NCBI GenBank assembly: GCA_011037195.1
Contig: JAAEAF010000661.1
Span: 62,001 to 126,000 of the forward strand
Source of the DNA: Triatoma infestans
Lineage: Eukaryota; Arthropoda; Insecta; Hemiptera; Reduviidae
Direction of reading: 5' to 3'
DNA length: 64,000 bases
The position numbers were made by a program, and so were the translations under genes. The first letter of the stretch is position 1. Each line of letters opens with the position of its first letter. A model generated the notes under the pieces. The model saw only the letters and a list, made by a program, of their open reading frames with translations. It had not been told where the DNA came from and did not search any database. Shown in pieces: positions 33,930 through 42,722 of this stretch.

Positions 33930-34895
33930 TTACTTTCTCTAACTGCTGTTAGAAGCAATATTGTAATCGTGTTAAACCTTCGAAATAGAATTTTCAGCGG
34001 ATATATCCGTTTTGAGGTCCCCTGAGTCTTCACGTGCCTGGCTGTTTGTGCCTGAAATGAATATCTCAGAAACGAAAAATTGCAGGAACCTCGAAGTTGG
34101 TATTCCGTTTAGGTTACTACATCAGACGCGAAGATTTCGGGCAAAATCATTCAACCGAAAATGCCACATTACAAAAAATTTTTTTCAGTTTTTTGTGATT
34201 TGCTCAAAAGTGGCTCTAACGATTTTCTTTATACTTATTATATCTACTACCCATAGAAAGAGCTACAACTTTTATTAGAAACATGTCTCCGGAAAAATTC
34301 GTTTTTTGGGGGAGGGGTGGAGTAATGGGTTACCTCTAAACTGCTATTTCAGTTTATTACACAATTCTGTCAACTAAATAATATTAATTAGAATTAAATA
34401 TGTAGAGAAAAAAGAGAGGCCGACCAAGGAAAAGATGGTCAGAAGATGTGGAGGAGGGAATGACGGGTAGAGGCCTACAGCATGGTGACTGGGAAGGCAG
34501 AGATTTTTGGCGGGAAAATGTATTGGGTATCGGCATATGATACTTATTGTTAAGCCGAAAAAAAAAAAAAAATAAAATGTAGTCGAAATCTCGAAATTGG
34601 ATGACCGGAAGTGCGCTTCATTGAAATATTTTATTGGAAGATTCATTTAAGAGGAGGGGTGGGGTTTAGAGCTTTGTCTGAAATACTACATTAGTAAATA
34701 TTAGAAGTGCTGCTAAACTTCCTTGTTTGACGGCAAGTGCGAATTATGGAATGGGTTTTTGGGCTTCCTGTAATTTCCTCAACTGGAGGTTTCATCAACA
34801 TGTTACAGAGACCATACTTGCAGCGATCTGTCAAACAATTATAACTATGTAAATTGCATAGTATTCACATCAGATTATTTTTGTTTAGTTTTGAT
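33930..34895 (+). mobile_element. TTAC-family element with nested LINE 3' end
   Basis: Head TTTACTTTCTCTAACTGCTG, CGTTTTGAGGTCCCCTGAGT. Modules contain CAACCGAAAATGCCACATTA, GTGGCTCTAACGATTTTCTT and GATGACCGGAAGTGCGCTTC. The tail is degraded (TTGCATAGTATTCACATCAG at about 34855). A short LINE 3' end interrupts it at 34402-34580. Confidence 0.78.
34402..34580 (+). mobile_element. LINE 3'-end insertion (5'-truncated)
   Basis: Translation gives RGRPRKRWSEDVEEGMTGRG, then LQHGDWEGRDFWRENVLG, the C-terminal end typical of RTE-like LINE proteins. A stop and a run of about 16 A follow. ATGTAG flanks both sides (left AAATATGTAG, right AAAATGTAG), a likely target duplication. It is inserted within a TTAC module. 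Confidence 0.72.
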
Positions 34896-34934
34896 GACGA
34901 TTTAATAATCATTACACTAATAAAACTGGTAATA

Positions 34935-35782
34935 AACACTCTGTCTTTCTCTTACTGTGACCATTAATGAAGTAATAAACTTTGTTCACTCTTGGTATTT
35001 TAAACACATTATGTAACCAAATTAATTTTTTTTTGGGTGCTAGATTGTCTAATCAACTAAGATAGCATTTTAGAGGAAATCCTAACCCCCACCCCTCCCC
35101 CAAAAGCCCCCTTAGTTAAATTTTCTCAGAGCAATGTTAGAAATAAAAGTTGTACTCTTTATAAGTGTAAATCACGAACAGTTTAAAGAAAATCGTTGGA
35201 ACGTTTTAGAGAAAATTGCAGAAAACTGAAAAATACTTTTCAGTAAAAACGCACATCCGGTCATCCAGTTTCTTCAAACTCGGAAAAATAAACAACATAT
35301 ATAATTCTAATAAATATTATTTAAATGATTGTGTAATAAACTGAAATAGCCCTTTAGAGAAGATCATAACTTCAACTCTCCTCGAAAAGTGCCCTTAAAT
35401 GAATTTTCCTGGAGAAATGTTTCAAATAAAAGGTGTAGCACTTTGTATGTGTAATTGATGTATCAAGTTCAAAGAAAATCGTTGGACTATTTTCGAGAAT
35501 ATCACAAAAAACTGAAAAAAAGAAGAATTCATTCATAGTGGCACTTCCGGTTGAACGATTCTCAGGTCTCCTGGTAGCAATTTATCGAAATATTAAGTTT
35601 GAACATGCTATGATTTTCCGTTTTTAAGATATGCTGTCACAATAACACACAGACCAATTGCTGAAACCATTTTTTTTTTTTTGGACTCAGGGACCTCAAA
35701 ACGGGTATTTCCGGTGAAAACTCGATATCACAAATTTGACACGCTTACAATACTTCCTCTTACAAACGGTGAGAGAAAGTAA
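34935..35782 (-). mobile_element. TTAC-family element, complete reverse copy
   Basis: The tail at 34935-34965 is partly eroded (AACACTCTGTCTTTCTCTTA). Modules show AATCGTTGGAACGTTTTAGA, CACATCCGGTCATCCAGTTT, TCGTTGGACTATTTTCGAGA and CACTTCCGGTTGAACGATTC. A C-tract CCCCCACCCCTCCCCCAAAA lies at about 35087. The head ends GGTGAGAGAAAGT at 35780. It lies tail-to-tail with the forward copy ending near 34895. Confidence 0.82.
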
Positions 35783-35930
35783 AAACTAAAAAAAAAAAAC
35801 AATAGTAAAGACGCACACATCCGGTTGATGAATTCTGGACAAGGTTTCTGTGGGTAGTACCTCAGACGAACAGCAAATTTGAGCTTCCAGTGACAGCTAT
35901 TTTTTGTACACATTCACCCACAGACATAAC

Positions 35931-36187
35931 AGATTTCAAGGGAAGGGAATAGCTAAGTGGTTAGCGCGTTTGGAGTCCCACGTGGAGGTCCCGGGTTCGA
36001 TTCCAATGCTAGCTACCCTTAATTTTTTCTTCCTAGGAGCCTCCACAGCTCACTGTTCGATGATGGACAGGGTTGTCCGTAGAGAGAGAAGACTGTCCGG
36101 AGGCCGGCAGTGCACGAGAAGGCTCTGGGTGCCAATGACCATGGATGTTGACGCGCCTTAAATTAAAAAAAAAAGAAAAAGATTTCA
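35931..36187 (+). mobile_element. tRNA-derived SINE, family A, complete with 8-bp target duplication
   Basis: The body is 35939-36179. It starts AGGGAAGGGAATAGCTAAGT; the A-box region is TAGCTAAGTGGTTAGCGCG and the B box GGGTTCGATTCC. The body includes CAGCTCACTGTTCGATGATG and GGAGGCCGGCAGTGCACGAG; the 3' end is GTTGACGCGCCTTAAATTAA with an A-rich tail. AGATTTCA flanks it at 35931-35938 and 36180-36187. Best copy of the family here. Confidence 0.93.
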
Positions 36188-36306
36188 TATTTTAGTTTAA
36201 AACCATTAAATGAAATATTTAAAATATAGTAACCAGGTTGATTGATTTTACCTGATATCTTCAGATGCGATAGTAGTGCCAAAACGGAATATATAATTTG
36301 AGCATT

Positions 36307-36322
36307 TACACACACACACACA

Positions 36323-36355
<33 letters not shown>
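36307..36355. repeat. (CA)n microsatellite in a TTAC head
   Basis: Longest CA run in the window, with one CAGACA interruption. Confidence 0.9.
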
Positions 36356-36358
<3 letters not shown>

Positions 36359-36479
36359 TACCTTTCGCTAAAAACATTTTTTCCGGCATCAAAACATATA
36401 TTTCCGAGAAAACTCAATTTCGAAAATCTGACTCGGTCGCAATGCTTCCAATTACTAGGGAATAGTAGTAAAAGTAAAA

Positions 36480-36790
36480 GTTTATATAACCTGAAGAATG
36501 ATTGTAATGTGACATTTTTTATTAAATAATAATGGCCACCACAGATAGGTTCCTGAGAATTTTAAAGAAAAGATAATTTAAAAAATAAAATAATTCGCAA
36601 ATAATTAAAAAATATAAAATAATTTTGTCTCAAATTTGAAGTTAGAATTTGATTTTTACCTTCAGCGATGTGACATACAAAACTAGATTTTAAATTAGTT
36701 CTTATATTTTTTTGTGTTTTAATTAGTTTTTAATAATAGTATTTAGGTAATTAAAAGTAATTTTATTAGAAAAAAGAAATACTGGATAAA
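36480..36790. other. Intron DNA next to the first coding exon
   Basis: AT-rich, no repeats recognised. It contains the donor side of the long intron. Confidence 0.35.
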
Positions 36791-36795
36791 CTTAC

Positions 36796-36808
36796 CTTGA
36801 TCTGTCAT
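36796..36808 (-). CDS. SLC17-like transporter, first coding exon (start codon exon)
   Basis: A 13-nt coding segment, ATG ACA GAT CAA G, is followed directly by a consensus donor (AAG then GTAAGT). It encodes MTDQ plus the first base of codon 5. Exon 2 at 1451 starts with exactly the two bases needed (AA), giving GAA and the continuous start MTDQENSGWKVNQRYVLG. The ATG is preceded by ACAACA, an insect-like initiation context with A at -3. An in-frame TAG lies 48 bases upstream, so this is the first usable start in the frame. Short cytosolic N-termini split by a first intron are common in this family. The pairing is an inference from phase, splice sites and plausible protein; no transcript was seen. 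Confidence 0.6.
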
Positions 36809-37130
36809 TGTTGCAACTGAATGGCAAATGTTGAACGGAAAAAGTTGATGAGCCGGCTAATTAATCTTTTAGTTGATTTTAACGAATCGATATTATTAAT
36901 CACAGATTAAAAACAAAAAAAATAAAACAGAACGAAAAATACTGAGACGGCCACCGTTTTATCCGCTCGGTACTATTAGGCGTATTAACACTCCGGCCGA
37001 CAGAACTACTCTGTAAGATAATCTGTCGACGTACATAATATGTTTACTTGTACGTTGTCCCCCTTACCACCTCCTCGTTGTGTTCGGGGTTACTGTTTAG
37101 CGCGCGCGGGGTGGAGGGGAGAGGAATAAC
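36809..37130 (-). promoter_or_regulatory. Likely 5' UTR and promoter side of the SLC17-like gene
   Basis: Immediately upstream of the predicted start codon the sequence becomes less AT-rich than its surroundings, with several CpGs and a GCGCGCGC run near 37100. On the minus strand there is an arthropod initiator match, TCAGT, at 36945-36941. A GATAAAA stretch sits about 20 bases upstream of it, too close for a classical TATA box. No repeat family used elsewhere in the window covers this segment. The transcription start is a guess. Confidence 0.35.
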
Positions 37131-37604
37131 TCTAAATGAAAAAACTCCCACCACTTTTCTTATATTAAAAAAAAATATCTTTAGTTGGTATAGGTTATAG
37201 GTCTGTTTAATAACAGTTTATTACCTTCCAATTTGGAGCCACTGCTCCGCTATTAATTAAAACAATTAATTAAACATTTATACTTGGGTTCATTGAAAGT
37301 TCAGTGGGGGAAGTTAATCATTCTTGTTCTTATCAATTTAAGGAAAAAAGTAGACAACTCGTTTATTATCACACATTAATAAAAAAAATATTGTTTAAAT
37401 GACCAAACTAGTCCTTACTGGATTCTAGTCTTTTCCATTTCCTGGAGACTGGCTGTGACGATAATCCATTGCACCAGATATTAATATTTAAAAAATCACA
37501 TTATCAACAATTCTGCAAATAATTACAACATTTTTTCCAGGCGAAAATTGCGAGGGGAAATCCAATGATTCCTTATTTGTGAAACGGTATTTTTCGTTTT
37601 AGTA

Positions 37605-38130
37605 TGGACACAAATATCTCATTGTGAACAGTTCACACGACTTTGTCACTGCAGTCAACATAGTTATTATTGACCAATTTTCTTCAAACTTGTTATTTTT
37701 ACTCAATGTTTATTGAACTTCAACGTTATATCAATGGAGGAAGGTCTAAACTCAATAAAACAGCTTTTTTTTTTGAGCAAAGCAAAACCTGATGCTTGGA
37801 TTGAGAGTTGTGTCCACAAAAATGAATTTGTGGATATGTTTAAAATATCAATTATTGCTCTTTACATGCGTCGTTAGTATACGAAGTTTAAAGAAAATCG
37901 TTGGAACCGTTTTCGAGAAAAGTCCCAAAAAAACTAAAATATTTCTTGAGTAATGTGGTATATCTGGTTGGGTGATTTCGACCAAAATCGTACTATCAGA
38001 TCCGTTAATAGAACTTGAACGAAATATCAAGTTTGAACTTTCTGCAATTTTCCGATTCAAAACGCTAATTTTCGGTGAAGAACCTCGATGTTGAAAATTT
38101 GACACTACGTCAATGCTGTAAGAGAAAGTA
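37605..38130 (-). mobile_element. TTAC-family element, 5' unit of a tandem pair
   Basis: The tail is at 37605-37650 (ATTGTGAACAGTTCACACGA). Modules have AATCGTTGGAACCGTTTTCG and TATATCTGGTTGGGTGATTT. The head ends GCTGTAAGAGAAAGTA at 38130. The next copy's tail begins within about ten bases, so on the minus strand tail joins head directly. It lies upstream of the transporter promoter. Confidence 0.78.
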
Positions 38131-38138
38131 AAAAAAAA

Positions 38139-38885
38139 TTGGTGTGAGACACTCACACGGCTTTCCCTTTCTCACAACACTTTCCCTCAAAACCAACAAA
38201 GATTGTGCAGTTTCTAGATAACTGAGCCCCCTCCCCATTTTCCCGATAAAAGCAATTTTTCCGGAAAAATATTATTAAAAAAAGTGATAGGTTTGACTAC
38301 CTATCTGTGCAGTGATCATTGCAAGTTTATGAAAATCCTTATAGCTATTTTCGAGAAAATGCCATAAAAATTCAAAAACCTATTCTGTGAAGTCGAGCTT
38401 CCGGTTAACAAAGTTTCACCAAAATTTGGAATTCTATCTGAATATTAAGATTATGCAGGTGATAAAACCATACATTTTATTAAAATGGTACTTTAGAGGA
38501 AAGCTACGGTTCCCGCACAACTCCCCCCCCCCATTTTTCCCGGGAAAATATTACAAGTAAAAGTGATGTGTATTTGTGTGTAGATAGTATTTAGATACTT
38601 TAAAGAAAATTATTGGCGCCATTTTCGAAAAAACATTCAGTACTTACACTTCCGGATGATGGATTTTGCCCGGAATCTTGGTGCCAGATATAAAGTAGTG
38701 GTACCAAACGTAATTACAAGTTTTTAGCTCCTGCGATTTTTCGTTTTTTGAGAAATTTTGTTTAAAAAAACACACACACACACACATATACTCTAATTCT
38801 CTAGAAATATTTTTTTGTACTGAGGGGGGCACCTCAAACAAAACATATATTTCTGGTAAAAATTCAATTTCGGAAATCTGAAGAA
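38139..38885 (-). mobile_element. TTAC-family element, second unit of a tandem pair
   Basis: The tail is intact at 38140-38180 (GGTGTGAGACACTCACACGG). Modules carry AGCTTCCGGTTAACAAAGTT and ACACTTCCGGATGATGGATT. A short CA run at 38770-38786 marks the microsatellite. The head is incomplete at 38885 (lacks the outer hairpin). Confidence 0.78.
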
Positions 38886-38894
38886 TGTCAGAGA

Positions 38895-38955
38895 ATACCT
38901 TCCCTTTCTTATTTTACTCGTATGAGTGTTTTATACCAGATTTCTTTTTTCAGTG
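38895..38955 (+). mobile_element. TTAC-family tail remnant
   Basis: ACTCGTATGAGTGTTTTATA followed by CCAGATTTCTTTTTT is the forward tail. The preceding AGTAAGAGAAAGT part has decayed. Confidence 0.55.
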
Positions 38956-39344
38956 GTATACCTTGAGCTCCCATTCGGGGAACTGGATGCCATACATTTT
39001 TATAAACGGAAGAAAGTTGGCAAAAAAAAAGAGAGAAAGTCCTGCAAACAAAGAGAGAAAATTATATATTTTTTTGATGCCTGATGTAATATTTATCACG
39101 ATGGATATGATTTATGATTAAACATTAATCCCACAAAAGATCTCATTTTATGAGCGCATAACTCATAAGTTGTTTTATTGAAAGGTAGATTTGTTTTCTT
39201 TGTAAAGTCCATTTTTTTTTTATTGGTTTGTTTTCTTTATTTTCATACTATTATTGTCTGACCTTGTAATAACTTTAGTTATGATCAAATTAACTTATTT
39301 CAGTTTTTTTTTTTATATAAGTCTAGAACAAATTGCAACTTTTT

Positions 39345-39440
39345 TACATTTTATTACTGCTGCAAGAAGTAATTATGAACGTCAAAGTCAAATTATCGGA
39401 ACTGAATTTTCACCGTTTCAAAGTCCATGAATTTCGAAAA
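39345..39440 (+). mobile_element. TTAC-family head remnant
   Basis: ACTGCTGCAAGAAGTAATTA, CAAAGTCAAATTATCGGAAC and GAATTTTCACCG are head landmarks in order. It sits just before the gypsy fragment. Confidence 0.5.
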
Positions 39441-39472
39441 AACCCATTCGATATACCTAGTCCAAACTTTGT

Positions 39473-39718
39473 ACCACAGAGAGAGAATTGTTAGCTATTC
39501 TCTTCGGCTGCAAACAGTATCGTCAGAACGGGTACAGGTTTAAAATAATTACGGACCACTCAGCTCTACACTGGCTCAAGAATCTAAAGGACCCTCATTC
39601 CAAATTATATAGATGGTCCCTTAAATTAAGCGAATATGATTTTTACATTGAGCATAGATCTGGAAAAAACATCGCGCATGCTGATGCTTTAAGCCGTTAC
39701 ATACCAGACAGTTGATGA
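39473..39718 (+). pseudogene. Ty3/gypsy retrotransposon RNase H fragment
   Basis: About 80 codons with ERELLAILFGCKQYRQNGYR, FKIITDHSALHWLKNLKDP and EYDFYIEHRSGKNIAHADAL, ending SRY and a stop. This is the RNase H region that follows reverse transcriptase in Ty3/gypsy pol: the catalytic Glu of ERELLA, TDH and the final ADALSR are all visible. Neither RT nor integrase is adjacent. It is an isolated, inactive fragment. Confidence 0.9.
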
Positions 39719-39950
39719 TGAGTATTTCCCACCGCTGCCACCTATCTAATGGATGAGTTAAGTGGAGAGAATTTGCCTGGTTGATGAAATAAGAAGACAG
39801 TGGTTAACTATGCATACTAATAATGAGTGACCTGTCTGCCTGGACCATACCTTGTAATGATATGGGACGGTAGAGTGGAAAATGGGTAATGACACGTAGT
39901 GATTGGCTGTACGAACTCAGTAGTATGAACTGTATATCTCTGGACTGTCC

Positions 39951-40129
39951 GTCGCTCTATATATATGCCTCTCCCAACCCAGAGAGTATTTGGGTTCGCC
40001 TCTTTCTCCTTACTCTCTTTGGTTGCTGATGATGTATCAGAGATCAGCAACCAAAGAGAGTAAGAAGAAGAGAAGCGAACCCAACCACTCTCTCGGACTG
40101 GAGTGGGAGAGGCATATATATAGAGCGAC
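39951..40129. repeat. Inverted pair of LTR-like promoter sequences
   Basis: The left arm 39951-40030 and right arm 40043-40129 are inverted complements, about 80-87 bp, around a 12-base spacer. Each contains GTCGCTCTATATATATGCCT, CTCTCCCA and TTACTCTCTTTGGTTGCTGA. The arms differ by several substitutions and a 6-7 base indel, so they look like two older copies of one sequence in inverted order. With the gypsy fragment upstream, an LTR promoter region with a TATA box is a reasonable guess. Confidence 0.6.
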
Positions 40130-40227
40130 TGAGTGCATGACTCAGAAATATCTGATAATAATATCAAATATTTTAACCGATTGCAGACAGAATAGTAGTG
40201 TTGTGTATTAATTTAGGTAGCCGTAGA

Positions 40228-42722
40228 TTACTGAATGTAATTCAGGTTTACTCACCAATCATCGGAAGAAGAAGTAGAAAACTTTTATAAAGAGTTAGAA
40301 GAAGCAATTATTGCAGTTAAAAAGAAAACACAAAGCAAATTAATAGTAATAGGGGACTTTAATAGTCAAGTAGGTGTGGGAAAGAAGGAGGAAAATCAGG
40401 TGCTGGGAATTTATGGTCTGATAGAAGAAATCAAAGTGGCTGGAAGCTGATACGTTTCTGCCAACAGCAACAACTAAGTATAGTAAATTCTTTTTTTAAG
40501 AAAAGAAGAGGAAGAAGGTGGACGTGGCAATCGCCAGATGGTAAACACAAGAATGAAATCGACTTTATACTCACGAAGAATAGGGATATTATTCAGAGGC
40601 ATGAAGTTTAGTCTAATTTTGAATTTCACTCAGACCATAGACCGGTGTTTGTAAGTTAAAGGTAGACAAAACAATCCCATTCCCTACCAAAAATATAGTG
40701 GAAATCCAAAAAACTTTGGACGAAGAGAAATTTAAATTAGACGCAGCAAATTATCTCGATATGAAAGATATCACTGTAGACATGGATGTACAAACAATGT
40801 ATGATATTATCGAAGATTGCATAAAATTATCAATTAACAACCAACCTAAAATAAAAAAGGTGGAATTTTCTAAGCTCCCTGAAGAGAATAACTGAGGAGG
40901 AATAAAGTGAAAGTAAAGAAGAGAGAATAGAGATTAACCAACATTGCAAATTAACTAGATTTCATATAAGACAAGATATTCAAAAGTGGAATAATACTAC
41001 GATACAAAGAATTTTAGAAGATACCAATTCAACCAAAAAAGTTAGCAAATCCTTATTTTCAAATAAATGGATAACCGGAATAAAAAATAAAAATGACAAC
41101 GTATTACTGGACCGAAACAATATTATTAAGGAAGCTACTTCTTTTTTTTAAGAATTTATACTCTGAAAAGAAAACTAATATGTTGCCTGAGAAAGGGGAA
41201 TATCGTGAAGAAGACATTACGGTAACATTTTTGGAAAAAGAAGTTGAGTTTTGTATAAGGAAGTTGAAGAAAGATAGAACTCCAGGTGAAGACGGTATAA
41301 CTAATGAAGCAATTAAGTTAATAACCCCTATTATAATTAAACCCCTGACAATGTTATTTAACAAAATATTAGAAATGGATGAGACACCAAAACAGTGGGA
41401 TAAAACAATTATCATATTGATCCCGAAGGAAAAGAATACCCAAAACTTAAATAATTTTAGGCCAATAAGTCTACTACCAAATTTTATAAAATGTTTATGA
41501 TGGTTTTGAAAAACAGATTAATCATGTTATTAAATTAAAATCAATCGATAAAGCAAGTGGGATTCCGTAGTGGTTTCTCCACTATCGATCATTTGCAAGC
41601 AATAAACCAAATACTTGAAAAATCAAGAGAGTATAGAATTAATATATATATTGCATTGATTGAGTTTCAAAAGCATTCGACAGTGTATGTCATAGCTATC
41701 TATACGAGACTCTACATAAGCAAGGGGTGCATTCCAAATATATATGAATTTCAAAATATATATACTCCCATGCGCAAATTCAAGTGAACTTGGACAGAAT
41801 AGGTCGGGAATTTGCAATGGAAAGAGGAGTTAGACCTTTATCACCCAATATTTTTAACGCAGTGTTAGAACAAGTGTTTAGAGAGCTACATTAGGAGCAG
41901 CATGTAGGTATAACGATCAATGGGAAAAAATTGAACAATTTGAGGTTTGCCGGCGATGTAGTTCTGTTTGCTATTTCAGGGGAAGATTTGATGAAAATGA
42001 TACAGGACCTTCTTAAAGATGGTTCCAAAGCAGGGCTAAGCATTAATGTCCAAAACACAAAACTATTGACAAACGGACCTCAAACGGCAATAAAGATAAA
42101 CGGAAAAGAAATCAAATGGGTAAGTGAAGCAGTCTATTTAGGACAGTTAATTTCTTTTAAAAATACAGGAGGTGAACAGAAGAGTTTCCATCAGTTAGAA
42201 GAAGTTACTGGTCTCTTAAGTACATTTTCAAAGCTCCGTTGAACATGGAGATAAAGAAGAAGACTTTTGACACATGCATAGCTCCAAGTCTCCTGTATGG
42301 CGCACAGACATGGTCTCTAACCAAGAAAAACGAACAAGGGTTACGCTGCACACAACGGGCTATGGAAAGGAGCCTTCTGGGTATTAAAAAAAGGGATAGA
42401 GTTCGGTCCACTGTTATTAGAAGGAAGTCACGTATCACAGATTTGGTGACGACAGCAAAAAAAAAAAAAAATGAAATGGAACTGGGGTGGCCATCTGTGT
42501 AGATTCGATGATGGAAGGTGGACAGGTTTTGCGTTGAATAGTGTCCTTTTGACAGGAAGAGAAGAAGAGGAAGTCAGTTTACTAGGTGGCGAGACAAGAT
42601 AAAAGAGTAGCCGGAATAAATTTCGGTACAAGGGCAAGAATTAGAGCAGAATGGGACACAATGGGAGAGGCCTTAGCCCAGAAATGGGCCCAATTCCTGT
42701 AAAATGCAAAGAGAGTAAAAAT
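40228..42722 (+). mobile_element. RTE-like LINE, 5'-truncated, decayed
   Basis: It runs from mid-endonuclease to a C-terminal end. Endonuclease: KLIVIGDFNSQVG (about 40340) and NEIDFILTKNRDI (about 40553). RT fingers: RKLKKDRTPGEDGITNEAIK (about 41260), WDKTIIILIPKEKN, NNFRPISLLPNF. Palm: MGFRSGFSTIDHLQAINQ, ERGVRPLSPNIFNAVL, LRFAGDVVLFA. C-terminus: SLLYGAQTWSLTKK, then a broken Trp-rich tail ending near 42700. Frame shifts and stops are frequent. RTE-like clade assignment rests on the YLGQLIS and C-terminal signatures. Confidence 0.87.
41100..42502 (+). pseudogene. RTE-like reverse transcriptase remnant
   Basis: Open pieces at 41093-41500, 41557-41787, 41931-42242 and 42239-42502 are consecutive parts of one RT. 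The catalytic box reads FAGDVVLF where FADD is expected: the first catalytic Asp of the pair is Gly, so the enzyme is dead. GLSINVQNTKLLTN and EAVYLGQLISF follow. Frame breaks at about 41500, 41700 and 42240. Confidence 0.85.

Larger units (their letters stand above)
35800..36475 (-). mobile_element. TTAC-family copy split by a SINE
   Basis: The module start (ACACATCCGGTTGATGAATT) and part of the head precede the SINE-A insertion at 35939-36179. Beyond it AACCAGGTTGATTGATTTTA, a (CA)n run at 36307-36355, ATTTCCGAGAAAACTCAATT and GGTCGCAATGCTTCCAATTA lead to a degenerate head end near 36475. The two parts partly overlap in family content, so two neighbouring partial copies are also possible. 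Confidence 0.65.
1452..36795 (-). other. 35.3-kb first intron of the SLC17-like gene
   Basis: Intron inferred between the GTAAGT donor at 36795 and the TTACAG acceptor at 1452-1457. It holds most of the mobile elements in the left half of the window: the decayed LINE at 7.2-11.4 kb, the jockey-like LINE at 30.8-32.0 kb, SINEs, Penelope-like fold-backs and more than 20 TTAC-family copies in both orientations. I saw no further conserved coding exon inside it. An alternative exon or an internal promoter cannot be excluded by eye. Confidence 0.55.

Noticed and set aside
35904..36161. 85-codon open frame as a gene
   Set aside because: It lies wholly in a SINE with target duplications.
36940..36975. 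TATA-box promoter for the transporter
   Set aside because: The GATAAAA is about 20 bases from the initiator match, closer than the usual 26-31; only a generic promoter region is claimed.
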